A stretch of DNA of 64,000 nucleotides from Punctularia strigosozonata HHB-11173 SS5 (taxonomy: Eukaryota; Basidiomycota; Agaricomycetes; Corticiales; Punctulariaceae), in NCBI RefSeq assembly GCF_000264995.1, contig NW_006767435.1:719677-783676 (forward strand), in the 5' to 3' direction. Below are positions 23,285 to 34,125 of this stretch, one piece after another; the first letter of the stretch is position 1, and each line of letters starts with the position of its first letter. The notes under the pieces were generated by a model, which was not told the origin of the DNA, searched no databases, and worked only from the letters and a program-made list of their open reading frames with translations. A program made the translations under genes and the position numbers.

Positions 23285-24412
23285 TCATGTGGCTATCACG
23301 GTCAACAGAGTGACAATGCCATCTTGTGCGATACCTATATGATGTACACACGTTATCAGAGAGGTCAGCTGATCTCAGACTCGCGGGCTTACCTTGGCTG
23401 ATACCGAGACTGCCGGGAAGCAGAAGGCCTGTGACGTTCAATGCCGTCGTTGTATATGTGACGCCGCCAGAGCTGACGGAGCCCACTGCAGCGGCTACGA
23501 ACGCGTTCCTGGATGTTCTCTCGTTCAGTAGTTTGGTCGGGGGCCCAGGACCGGCTTGCACACACCTTCCAGCGTTATAGCCATCTGGAGCGATGGTGTG
23601 AAGTCCTAGAAGGCTCTGTGCACGTTTTGGGTATGGGATTATTTGACCTAAAACGTGACACTGCTAACCTCCTCCTGGGAGACACTGACATCGAGCACGT
23701 TAGCGGCGGACTCCGATGGGGGTATGTCGTACCACTCACGCAAGAAAGAGAGCTCCGGTGTTTGCAAGCCCAAGTAATGATGGTCCATTCTGTCGCCAAT
23801 AACTGTAACAGGGTCAGGTTTCGGATTGGCTAACCTCGTACACATGGATGGTAATACCTGAAATGAACACCGCCCGTAACGCTCTCCAAACATGAACCGA
23901 CTATCGGAATTCCGAAATTTTCTTGGAACTGTTTTCAAGCATTCAGCGGCACGGACAGTGTCGGTGTCCGTACATCTCAGAACCTACTTGCGCAATCTGA
24001 TTGAGTGCACCATTGCCGTCGCCAAGGTTAGCCTGCTGAGGAGCGCCAAGGCTGATGTCCAAACATTCCAAGTCGCTGTTATACTTGTTTAACGTTTATC
24101 ATGTTCGCATGCTATCAACGTCTTGCCCACAAGCCGATAGCGCCGACCCAATCGCGAAAACCGTCATCCGTCAAGACAGATGCAGAACTGAACGCAGATA
24201 CGATCACCTGTGACGATGGATCAATTATCAGTCTGGGGCACATGTGATCGCAAGATGGGACTCACGTTCAAAGGCTCTCCACCGTCCGACCCTGCGATGG
24301 TCAGCTCTGAGCCTAATCCGAGTACGGGATCGAGGAACGGGAGGAGAGCTTGCGTCGCGCGGGGTACTGCCGAAGCCTTAATTAGAGGCAAAACCAACAG
24401 AATCGATAGCAT
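23285..24412 (-). CDS. Small secreted protein, tandem family copy B
   Basis: Same nine-exon plan as copies A and C, in the same direction, about 225 residues. The signal peptide is MLSILLVLPLIKASAVPRA. Shared blocks are GSELTIAGSDGGEPLN, VLTDDGFRDWVGAIGF, ECLDISLGAPQQANLGDG, IVGSCLESVTGGVHFR, YWRQNGPS, the 16-nt VSQEE exon, TIAPDGYNAGR and GIAQDGIVTLLTV. Exon 5 has a few extra residues (LLGL) before ANTGALFLA without loss of frame. Splice sites are GT...AG throughout. The protein probably leaves the cell; no enzyme motif is visible. Confidence 0.76.
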
Positions 24413-24960
24413 CGCGAGGGAGGACGAGGGCGAGGGCGAAAAGAGTGCTGCGTTTCCACTCGCATCCTGGTCTTTGGACCATGTTATCTATTTGTGCCCG
24501 GGAATGTCCAGGCCATACCGGAAACCCCACGTTCATTGACACCTGCGAATTGTGAAGTCTGGGTCGCCAAGTCAGGGCCTAATGATTTCCGATAGGGAGC
24601 GGCGGCGGCGGTCAAAGTCTAATTGTTCAGAGCGAGCACATGCCGCCGGAGACCAGTTTGTGCTAGAATTGTGAGAAGCAGCCGTGTACACGCCCGGACG
24701 AACTGCACAAGTACGTTGCGGTGTGAAGTTGCACCCGGAACTTACGTAACGAGATGATGGCCGCAGGAAGTTCCCAAGCCGCTGCTTCCCCGACGCCGTG
24801 TATGGCAGGATGGTCTCCGACGTATGTCCGCCCACGAGAACGAGCGAGAATACAAATATACTGGATAAACAGCATGATTCCGATAGGTCAATAGTAGATG
24901 CCAATATCCCTGATATAGTCATGGATAAGTATCATGCATTGCCAAGTGGCCTAGCGAGGC

Positions 24961-26083
24961 TCAGGTGATCGTCACAGTCAACAAAGTGACGATGCCGTCT
25001 TGCGAGATACCTGTACACGTTGTCAGGCACCGTTACGGTCCGATTAGCCACAGGCGCACCATGGTTAACCCCGGCACTCCCGGGGGCCAGAAGGTCAGTT
25101 ATGTTCTGGGCCGTAGTGGAGTAGGTGACCCCGCTGAAACTGGTGGTCCCTGTGGCGGCCGCTGCCAGCGCATTTCTGAAAGTACAGGTATCATTGTTCG
25201 TAACAAGATCATCGATAACGAGTCGAGGTTGACAGACCTTCCGATGTTATACCCATCGGGAACGATCGTGTGGTCCTCAGTGACATTCTATTTCCACGTA
25301 AGCTTCGGGTTGGCTAAGCGCAGCGGGATGAGACTGACCTCCTCCTGAGAGACGCTGTAACATTCAGTTCATCGGATTCAGAATCACATTTCACGACAGA
25401 GTTTTATTGCTTACGCGAGGAAGAGGGCGCCACTGTTCGCACTTGGACCATTCTGTCGCCAATACCTGATACAATCCAATCAGCCTCGATCAATGTAGCT
25501 GTCGTCGGCATCACCTGAAATGGTTTCCACCCGTAAGGCTCTCTTCGCATGTTCCGAGTATCGGATCCCCGAAGTCCTCACGAAGCTGCGAAGGATGGTC
25601 CCCGTGTGCCATCAGCGGTCCGTCCATGCGATAGCGATGCGGTCATCCATTCGTACCTCCGCGGTCTGATTGAGCGCGCCATTCCCATCACCAAGATTGG
25701 CCTGCTGAGGGTTCCCGAGATGAATACCGAGACATTCTGTGGAGCTGCGTTCTCATTGAATGGTTGAAATCTGGTTTATTGCCGGAAACCTCCTACAAGC
25801 CAATAGCACGAGCAAAGTTCAAGATTCCATCATCCGTCAGAACGGCTGAAGAACTCAAGCCGGAGATGATCACCTATGAGCAAACGTTACTCATCTGGTC
25901 GTTTGTTTCTGAGCTGGGGCCATCACTCACGTTGAGAGGCTCGCCGACTCCAGTACCTGCAATATCCAGCTCGGAGCCGCCACCTGCAGAAGGTGCAAAG
26001 AAGGCCACAGCATCCGAAGCACGAGGCACCGCCGACGCCCGGATCAAAGGTAGGATCGACAGGACAAGGGTGAACGGCAGCAT
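24961..26083 (-). CDS. Small secreted protein, tandem family copy C
   Basis: First copy in transcription order, 224 residues, nine exons. The early exons are 25931-26083, 25797-25873, 25657-25744 and 25515-25585, and each keeps frame. The signal peptide is MLPFTLVLSILPLIRASA. Shared blocks are GSELDIAGTGVGEPLN, VLTDDGILNFARAIGF, ECLGIHLGNPQQANLGDG, LGTCEESLTGGNHFR, YWRQNGPSANSGALFLA, VSQEE, TIVPDGYNIGR and GISQDGIVTLLTVTIT. It has an NVT sequon before TIVPDG. The spacing to copy B is about 550 bp and from B to A about 580 bp, as expected from unequal tandem duplication. Function unknown. Confidence 0.77.
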
Positions 26084-27901
26084 CGTGCAGGTGCAGGCTA
26101 CGTGTTCAGGCCACGCAAGTTATGCGTCAACGGCTGCGACCGTCACCCATGCCATGTAGTATTTGTACCAGACAACGGCAAGATCGGAACCCACGTTCGT
26201 TCGGAGGGCTGTGGCCTATGGAGTAACCAGCTCGAGCAACATGGTCGGCTGACGATCAAAAAAGGAGGGCCAGGATCAAGGTCGGCAGGGATTTTGACAG
26301 CTTCCGTGTGTCAAATACTGCCTGGATGAGAGGACGGTGCTCATTTGGGACGTCGAGCGCAGGTGCAACGCCAAAAATAAATGCATTCGTGGTATCTTGA
26401 GCGACCGAGAAGCCCGCGGAGCCTTAGTTTGCATGCTGAGAAGCGGCAATGAGCATCAAAGAGGGACAAAGCAGGATTTCGCGGAGGGAGGGCCATGAGG
26501 TTCTCGTAAAACACGTGCGTCCTGCTGAATAGGATGAAGTCGTTCTCACAGACGGGGGCCCAGTGCACTTACCCAATGTTTCCCGAATTGACCATGTTGA
26601 CGCCATACAACAGAAGTCATCAGCTTGGGAAAGCCCCGATAAACAAGGTTCCTTTGAGTAGAGGCTGTCTTCCCGCCCATCATGCCGCCTTTGGGCATTT
26701 GTAGCTCCGATACTCCGACTGAACTCCGCGAACAGTGGGGTATGATCCAGGCCTGTCGAGCGGGACGGCGAAGTTGGCGGAACCTAGAAAGGCAGAGTGT
26801 AAGTAAGAATAACGGGCTTCTGGGAGCATCCGTCCCATCTCAGTCCCCACTCTCCAAGCAGTTGAATGCCGTACCGTTTCCCCATAATGCCGTCTAAACT
26901 CCCGAATGCTGTCCGTTCGTCCACGTCACGGCCGATTCACCTGTGACCTGGGTTTGGGGATGATCCATGGAGCTACGGGAAGAGGCCAAAGCATCTATGT
27001 GAAAGAGAATGCATGCCTCGAGGAGTCGACGAGGAGGGTCATGAGATGCTGAGCGAGCATCGCAATCGGGCGCAAGTGAGGGAGGGAGCAATCGGGTCGC
27101 CTTGGCCCAGAACGGCAAGCCAGGTTTGATTCGGCTATCATTCGGGCGACCGACACCGCTTCTCAAATTCGTGGAACGAATATCCGTGGTAGACGCCAAC
27201 TTGGCGGCGAAGCTAATTACCCCCCAGACGACGGCCGCGGCACAGAGTAATATGTTGTAAAGCGACTGTGATTACATATCGTCAGACGAGGCGTTTGCTA
27301 GGTGTGCTCAAGGGGATTGTTTGGGGAGAATGCACCCACGATGCTATACCGTTGCTATATCGCACGTATGATGGCGATCAGATACGTAACATAGAGTTCA
27401 TAATGGGCGGCAAGCTTGCCAGCATGAGAACCAGGGGCGGCTTCTGTGGTTGGAGCGACCTCGTTGTGTGCGCTTATCGGCGAGGTGATGAGGCGAAGCA
27501 CCGAAAGCGGATGAGTCGAACGAAACGTGGGAAGGTTTCGCTGAACCTGTGACGGTCACGACTAAGTTGGCGGAGGCTTCTTAGAAATCATCAAACCAAG
27601 TACCTCCGAGTGTCTCTCACTCCTCTCTGTAGTCCTCTACCTCTGCGACTCAGCGCTCGTTCGGTCTTCAGAAAAACCCTCTGGACATCTACGAAAGAAA
27701 ACCCCTGCAAGTTTCTTGCGATCTCAGGCAAAGTTTGGTCCTCGTGGTGCTCGGGCCTGCACAGTTCCACGCGGTTCTCTCGCCCTCGAGCTTGCCCAAA
27801 CCGCGGTGAATTCCTTATCTAAGACGTGTGAAGCCTTGTGCGTGGATATTGACACCTTCTTCGCCGCAGCATCGCCTCAAATACTCGACCACCCGGCACT
27901 C
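26084..27901. other. Gap with unresolved minus-strand open frames
   Basis: No confident gene. On the minus strand between about 27560 and 26340 several open frames follow one another. One has a hydrophobic stretch SLYNILLCAAAVVWGVISFA with a long Arg/Ser-rich tail. One contains GTLFIGAF, which recalls the first TM of DUF6534-type proteins, followed in another frame by LLLYGVNMVNSGN and VFYENLMALPPRNP. A single gene cannot be spliced from them with good signals, so they may be a decayed membrane-protein gene. From 27600 onward the sequence should be the promoter and leader of the zinc-cluster gene. Confidence 0.3.
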
Positions 27902-29790
27902 ATGGCAGACACCCCTGCAGGTTCCGACTCGGGCGCCTCTCCACAGCCCGACGACAGCCAGCTCACGATCCGCATCCCGAACCCGAAGATGTACATGCAA
28001 CGTCAGTCTCAGTGGAAGGGGAGGAGGGGCAAGCCAAGATGTGACCATTGTCGGCTTAACAATCTTAAGGTCCATTCCGCGTCATCTATCGATGTCGTCT
28101 GCGCCACACATACTGACCCGCCTTTTCCTTCCAGTGCGATCGGGTGCTTCCGACGTGCAACCATTGTGGATTTGGAGCTGGAAGGGTCTGCAAGTATACT
28201 CCCCTGCCTACCCCAGCCCATAGAGGTATCCCCCGATGCGACCGCTGCCGACTTAAGAATCTAAAGGTGCGCCACATAGAAAACCTCCCCATCGGCTATT
28301 AACCTGATCCCCTCCGCTTTTCCTCCTCCAGTGCAACCGCGATCTCCCCATCTGCAACCACTGCAGCGAAGACGGCGAAACCGAATGCGTCTACACGCCG
28401 AAGAAGCGCCACAAGGTTCCCTCGGACCACAACCTGCCCACCCGCGACCGACCGGTAATGCCCTATACGGCCAAAACAGCCTCATTCCTGGTGTCTGATA
28501 TCCCTTCTTTCAATGTCGCCTTTCCTGTCAAGGACGGTCAGCATGGCCCCTCGTTCGCGTCCACGTCCGCATCCGTCTCAGCCTATCCGAGCACCGGGAC
28601 CGTCGCCTCCGCCTACACTCACGCCTCTCATTCCATCTCCGGCTATCCACCGCCGCTCGAGCGTACCTCCGCCTCCGGCTCGGACATGGACGAACGTGAC
28701 CGCGATCGCTCGCCGCCGTTGGGCACGATGCCCTACGCCCCTCTCGGCCCTCGAACGGAATACCAAGCGCACTACTGGACGCCCAAGCCGACTCTCCCCC
28801 CGCTCTCCCGCACGCACACGTCGACGAGCAGTCTCCCCGTCGTCGGCCGGTCGCAATTCGATCCGAACGTCGTCCTCGCGCCGCCGCACGTCGAGCCGTG
28901 GCTGCACCCGGCCTTCGCGCCGCTCCCGTCCCCGATCACGAACTACCTCACCCAGACGGCGAACGCGATCGAGATGCCGGCGCGGCACGCGTTCGACGAC
29001 GCGCTCGCGCGCTTCCTCGGCGACCTCTCCGCCGAGCTCAAAGCGACCGCCGCGCTCGCGCCCGATCCGTACGCGAACGTGTGCAAGGCCATTCAGCACG
29101 GGGACACGGCCGCGCTCGGTCCGCGGCTGCACATGTGGGTGACGTTCCATCACGTCCGCGCCGGCTCGACGAAGATGCACCTGCTCGTGCTCCTCCGCGA
29201 CGACCGGTACGGGATCGGGCGGGACGAGGAGGAGCGCCGGAGGGAGGAGCTCGCGATGCGCGTCGACCACCAGTGGTACGGCGAGGCGGGCGAGAAGGTC
29301 GCGGATGCGGTGCCCGAGATATCAGACACGTTCGAGCGCTTCCCGGTCCAGCAACAGATCTTCGACATCCTCGTCTACGCGCACCGCAACCACGGCTCGG
29401 CCGCGGACATGCTCGCCGAGGTGCGCGCGGTTGGCATGGTGAGTCCGCCCGCGCTCTCTCTCTCGTTCCTCCCTTTTTTTTTCCCTCGCGAAACGTTCTC
29501 TCGTGGTGTTTGCGCATGTTTGCTCAAGGGCTGGTTTTTATGCACAGGCTTCGATCACCTGGCCGATGGCGGAGATGTTCGTCCGGCTGTGCCCGCTGTG
29601 CAACCTCCGCGCGAAGGCGGCCCCAGCACCGCCACCCACCTCGACCGGATCGCCTTCGTTAGCGCCGACGCCCAGGCCGTCCACGCTCTCCGCGTCCACC
29701 TCCACGGCGGGAACCCCGCCCGCGATCTCGTCGGCGTCGTTCCATAATATCCCACCTTCAGGCACGCGACAGTACCCTGCCCGATTCTGA
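27902..29790 (+). CDS. Transcription factor with two tandem Zn2Cys6 modules
   Basis: Four exons (27902-28069, 28135-28266, 28332-29438, 29548-29790) encode 549 residues. Two GAL4-type zinc clusters follow each other. The first is CDHCRLNNLK/CDRVLPTCNHCGFGAGRVC. The second is CDRCRLKNLK/CNRDLPICNHCSEDGETEC. The slash marks a phase-0 intron at the identical position in both, so the module was duplicated with its intron. Basic residues follow each (KYTP and YTPKKRHK). A Ser/Pro/Thr-rich linker and a helical region (about residues 270-430) come next. Near the C-terminus a CPLCNLRAK pair may bind another metal ion. No fungal-specific TF middle domain is recognised. It is probably a nuclear regulator; targets are unknown. 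Confidence 0.82.
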
Positions 29791-30165
29791 GTTCTCCGAC
29801 GAACCTTTGCTTGATGCTTGTACCCTCACGCTGTAGCCTTATCGAAAGGATTATGAGATGTATTATATGGAGTAGCTCGATATGAAACAGGGATAGCGAT
29901 GCAAACAGACGTGGTAGGCGATACTGGGAGGTGCAAGCACAGTCCGGTCGAGGTGGTGACCGAGGAAGGCGTCAAAGTTCGTTACTGTGCGCTGGGAGCG
30001 CGCGAGGGATATCTAGCGAGTCCGCGAAACGATTGCGGCTGATATACAAAGAACGGTTCTCGGTCGAGTCGGGGACAGAGGAGGAACGCAGCGTCTCTAG
30101 CTGTCTCTAGTGTGGGGTCATATAGTCTCCGCGGTGCATTGTAGGATTTTTATCGGACGGCGATG

Positions 30166-31861
30166 CTATCGTAGTTCGAAGCTGGCGAAGGCGAGGTCGT
30201 ACCCGCGGAACTCGTAGTTGATTTTGTCGGTGCGCCTGTATAGTCTACCCCATGACGCGGGGGCTTTCTCCTCGGCTATAACCTCGGATGGACCGGCGAC
30301 TTCTTCCTTGACGGGAATGTCGATACCCGGAGCTGCGACCGCCCGAGGCTCGGCGGGCGATTTGTCAGCGGAGGCGAAGGGCAAAGGGAGGGAAGACCAG
30401 AAACGCGTCAGGATAGACGGAGACGCGGGCGGTTCTTCCCTCTTTTCGTTGGCGCGAGGCTGGGCGCCTGCGCTCTGCGGCCTGGTGAGCGCAGCCTTGA
30501 AGGCGCGCTGAGCAGCCTCGACCGCGCTCTCGTCTTCTTCCTCCTCGGCGGTCGCCGAGTCCGCGCAGGAGACGAACATGGTGAGGGTGATGTGGCCGGG
30601 CTGGAAGATGTCGACGACGCGGCGGACGAGCGTCTGGAGGTCGGGCATCGCGTGCGCGTCGTCGACGGCGGAGGAGCCCGAGGGGCGGTAGGGAAGCGGG
30701 ACGTTGCACTCGAACGAGGCGTAGGACCAGCCTTCCTCGGGCGTGACGTGGATGGTGTAGTAGCCCTCGCCGCCCGTGCCGTCGAAGTTGGGTGTGGAGG
30801 AGGAAGAGGAGGCAGCGCTGCCCCACTTGAGGAGCGCGTTGGACGAGTATCCGCAGGGCGAGAAGGCGTACGCGTCGAGGGTCGTGAGGTGCGCGGGGAA
30901 GAGGGACGTGATCCCGATCGACTCTTGGAGCGCGTGGGCCTGGTCGAACGGCGCGGAGGGCGCGGCGTCGGAGGGTTCGGCCGCGTCGCCGAAGAAGAAG
31001 GGCGCGCGGGCGGCGGGGGAGAGGTGGGTCATCAGGATTTCGATCGTGCAGTCGCCTGCATGCAGAGGGTGCGGGGGCGCGTCGATGGCTGGTGCCGCAT
31101 GAAGGTGGTGGTGGTGGTGGTTGTGGGACAGAATCCGGGGTGGGATGCTCGGGCTCCCGCTCGCGCTGGAGCTCCCTTGGTCCTCCTGGGGCCCGACCAT
31201 GTATAGCAGCCAATGGTCGCCGTTCGTGCGGCCGACGGTGTACGCGGAACCGTTGGCGAAGATGTTGTCCAAAAAGCGGACCTCCTCGTCCCAGCCGCGG
31301 TGCGGCCCCTGTTGGCGCTCGGGGAACATAAAAGACTTGCGGGAGTAGAAGAGACGGTACACAGCCGTGAGATTAGCGCGGGCAGCGGCAATGTCCAGGA
31401 TGCGCGGAAGCCCGAGGAGGTTCAGGGTCGTGCCGCATGTTTTGAGGATGAGGCGGTGCGGGGAGACAAAGAGCGAGGATTCGCTGGAAGGGGGCAGCGT
31501 TAGATAGAGATCGTGTGACGAGCGCAGAAGGTTTAATCGGAAAGAAAGTTAGGCGTCCCTCTTCCCGCTCTGGGAGGGGGCGTCGGCAGCGCAGCAGCAT
31601 AGGCGGCTGTGTGGACATGGATCGGAGACGGACTGACCTGAGCAGGTAGGCGTCGACCTCGATGCCTTGGACGACGGAGAGCACCTTGCACTTGACAATG
31701 TCGAGCATCTCCTCCCAGACCGCGCGGGGCACGCTGCGGAGACCAAACTTGCCATCCCGAGCACTGTCGGCGCCGGGTACGGCGTGGGCGCTCGGGGCGA
31801 ACCAGACCTCGAGCAGCTTCTCCGGGCCCTCGAACGGTGCGCCATAAACGTCTGGAGCCAT
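30166..31861 (-). CDS. SPE2: S-adenosylmethionine decarboxylase (proenzyme)
   Basis: Pyruvoyl enzyme making decarboxylated SAM, the aminopropyl donor for spermidine and spermine. Two exons (31638-31861, 30166-31483; 154-nt intron) give 513 residues. The self-cleavage site is LLSESSLFVSP, with the intron cutting the codon of the first Ser. Cleavage between Glu and the next Ser would yield the alpha-chain pyru­voyl group. Other signatures are KTCGTTLNLL, RLFYSRKSFMFPERQ, the catalytic FSPCGYSSNALL, and HVTPEEGWSYASFECN. The protein is longer than typical eukaryotic SAMDC because of low-complexity inserts: a Ser/His-rich loop near residue 170 and a Pro/Ala/Glu-rich region near residue 440. Start at the only suitable ATG. 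Confidence 0.94.
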
Positions 31862-32255
31862 CGGGACGAACGCTGCAACAAATGCTATAATATCCTGAAA
31901 TAACTTTCTGTGCGCGGGTTGCGCGAGTTGTGCGAGCGGGGCAGGAACAGATGCAGAGACGCGGACACCCCAGCCACTCGAGTCAGTTCAAGTCGAGGCC
32001 GCCTCGCTTCTTGCTCGCGCGCACGGCCCCTTTGCCTCCTGCCTTTGCGTCCTTTCGGCCACTTGCTAGGATCGATGGCCCATCAGGAGAACTTAGGGGG
32101 GCTCACGTCACGTGTCCCTGCAAAATTATGCACAGCCCGCGTTCCTGCACTCCGGGCGACGCCGTTCTGCCGCCGAGTGACGACATCCGAAGCCGACGGA
32201 CATCTCGTCGCGCGCCCAAGCGACGAAGCCTGAACGTTCCCGCTCATCGTCGAGC

Positions 32256-32972
32256 ATGGCGAGCACGACTCTGTCAACGTTGCCCTGCGCCGCCACGCGG
32301 TTATCCGCCATGCGTGCAGCTACGCGTCTTCCGGTGCTCGGCGCCAGCAGACTCTTCCGCGCCTCTCCAGTCGCCCTCCCCTTCCGACGCGCAGCCGCCC
32401 TCCCTCGATTCCGTCTCAACTCGACATCCTCGTCTTCCTCGTCCTCCTCCTCGTCATCAGGCTCGAAAGAGTCTTATCCACGAGACCTCCCGTCCGATGC
32501 CTCGCTCGGCCAGCGCCTCAAACATCTCATCAAGGCCTACGGCTGGTACGCCCTCGGCGTGTACATCGCCGCCTCCACCGTCGACTTTGGCCTCACCTTC
32601 GCCGCCATCAACTTCCTCGGAGCAGAAAAGGTCTCGCAGTGGGCCGCCGCGGCCAAGGCGTACATCAAGTCGCTCCTTCCCGCGTCTTCCAGCGAAGAGG
32701 AGGAGGCCCACGAGGCCGCCGACGCCGCAGCGCAGACGGAGGCGAAGAAGAGCGCGGGCACCGGCAAGGAGGGTCTGTGGGCGATGATCGTACTGGCGTA
32801 CACGATCCACAAGACGGTGTTGCTGCCGTTTCGCGTGGGCGTCACCGCGGCGGTCACACCCAAGTTCGTGGGCTGGCTGGCGAAGCGCGGATGGGCGGGC
32901 AGCCAGGGCACCAAGCGCGCGGCACAGCACGTCAGGGACAAATACGGGCGTAATAGGGTGAAGAAGGAATAA
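32256..32972 (+). CDS. DUF1279 / FAM210-like mitochondrial inner-membrane protein
   Basis: Single exon, 238 residues. The N-terminus is basic and rich in Ala, Arg and Ser (MASTTLSTLPCAATRL, then RLFRASP and RRAAALPRF), typical of a mitochondrial presequence, followed by a run of Ser. The DUF1279 domain starts at about residue 85 (LKHLIKAYGWYALGVY) with hydrophobic segments ASTVDFGLTFAAINFLG and, after an acidic Ala/Glu linker, GLWAMIVLAYTIHKTVLLPF. The C-terminus is basic. Yeast Nat2 and animal FAM210A/B share this domain; FAM210A is linked to mitochondrial translation. The cellular role here is inferred from the family only. Confidence 0.85.
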   Translation: MASTTLSTLPCAATRLSAMRAATRLPVLGASRLFRASPVALPFRRAAALPRFRLNSTSSSSSSSSSSSGSKESYPRDLPSDASLGQRLKHLIKAYGWYALGVYIAASTVDFGLTFAAINFLGAEKVSQWAAAAKAYIKSLLPASSSEEEEAHEAADAAAQTEAKKSAGTGKEGLWAMIVLAYTIHKTVLLPFRVGVTAAVTPKFVGWLAKRGWAGSQGTKRAAQHVRDKYGRNRVKKE

Positions 32973-33501
32973 GACTGGCTTGGGGGGAAATCAAACAATG
33001 GTGCGTCTTTTTCGTGATGCCGGAGACAACGTCTCACACATTTCACAAGGCATTCACAAAGACGTTCATATACCGTATTCGCTGCATCTAATCTTGTGCT
33101 AATGATCAACAAAATCACATCATGCGATCCAACATGCGGATTTTCGTATTCGCGACGTTAGAATCGATATCAGCGCCTTCAGCGCGGTGATTAAGAACTT
33201 GATCCCCCGGTTCCACTTCTTCCCGTGTATGGTCGTGCTTACTTTTCTAATTTCCTCGTATCCAATGCTAGCAGAGACCCAAGGTACGCAACCCCCTCTT
33301 GCCAGCAACATGCAATAGACTGACCTACTTTTCGGCGCCCAGGCCTACCGCAGTCAGCCCTCGTTCGGGTGAATCGACGAGACGAATCGTGATCGGATGA
33401 AAAACGTAGATTGTGCAACGTGACAAAAAAAAAGAACCCTACAAAACCCAAGAGAGAACTAGGAAAACCGAAAAGCGCGCGTCTCTCTCTCTCTCGTCCG
33501 C
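32973..33501. other. Intergenic region between convergent genes
   Basis: No gene is supported. It should hold the 3' ends of the DUF1279 gene and of the coiled-coil gene on the other strand. An A-rich run lies at about 33423-33435 and a CT-rich run at about 33483-33496. Confidence 0.4.
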
Positions 33502-34125
33502 TCACACCTGCAACCAGAAATCGCCGTCGACGCGCTTGGTCTCCCGCCGCTCGCGCTCTCGCCTTGCCCGCTCGTGGCGGCACGTCGTCACCCCCTCGCG
33601 CGCTTCACGGATCGACGCGCGCAGGCGGCACATGTCCGCGTGCAGCGCCGCGTCGGCGGCCTCGAGCGCGATCAGGAGCGCGAGGATGTCCGTCTCCGAG
33701 ACGGGCTCCGGCGGAACGGGATCGTGGGACTGCTGCAGGGCGGGAGATCGGGTCGGGGGCGGCGAGGGCGGAATGCGAGTTTGGGGCTGAGGGGGCAGGG
33801 TCCGGGTCCGGGTTCGCGTGCGCGTGCGTGGCGGAACGGGTGCCCGTGGAAGCGATGCCGGCGCTCGGTGCCCGTGCGGAGGGAGGGACGTGGGCGACGC
33901 GGACAGGGCCGCTTTGGTTTTTGCCTGGACCGGCACGGGCGCGAAGGAGAGGCTGGGGAGCGGCTTGGCGAGGAGCGCGACGAGGGCGTCGATGTCGTTC
34001 GAGGCCGAGCGTCCGGAGAGGAGCGGCGATTGCGAAATCTGAAGCCTGATCTCGGGGGCGGGTAGCGGTGACGGGTGGGATGGAGATGGGCGTGCGGATG
34101 GAGTGTGCCGGAGCGAAGAGGCCAT
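33502..34125 (-). CDS. Hypothetical coiled-coil protein
   Basis: An uninterrupted frame of 207 codons starting MASSLRHTPSARPSP. The first two thirds are low complexity, rich in Pro, Ser and Arg, with an (RT)n run. The last 70 residues form a charged helix likely to be a coiled coil (ETDILALLIALEAADAALHA then CRLRASIREAREG and RERERRETKR). No named domain is recognised. The frame continues open upstream to about 34330, so an earlier start cannot be excluded. An ATG next to a G-rich run at 34127-34139 was chosen as start. Confidence 0.55.
   Translation of the reverse strand: MASSLRHTPSARPSPSHPSPLPAPEIRLQISQSPLLSGRSASNDIDALVALLAKPLPSLSFAPVPVQAKTKAALSASPTSLPPHGHRAPASLPRAPVPPRTRTRTRTRTLPPQPQTRIPPSPPPTRSPALQQSHDPVPPEPVSETDILALLIALEAADAALHADMCRLRASIREAREGVTTCRHERARRERERRETKRVDGDFWLQV

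Noticed and set aside
28513-29662. Long Arg/Pro/Ala-rich open frames overlapping the zinc-cluster gene on both strands
   Set aside because: They are by-products of very high GC and third-position bias of the real frame. They have no domains and no good starts.
30365-31213. Long Arg-rich frame antisense-shifted within the SAM decarboxylase gene
   Set aside because: The catalytic motifs of the decarboxylase are in the other frame; this one is a compositional artefact.
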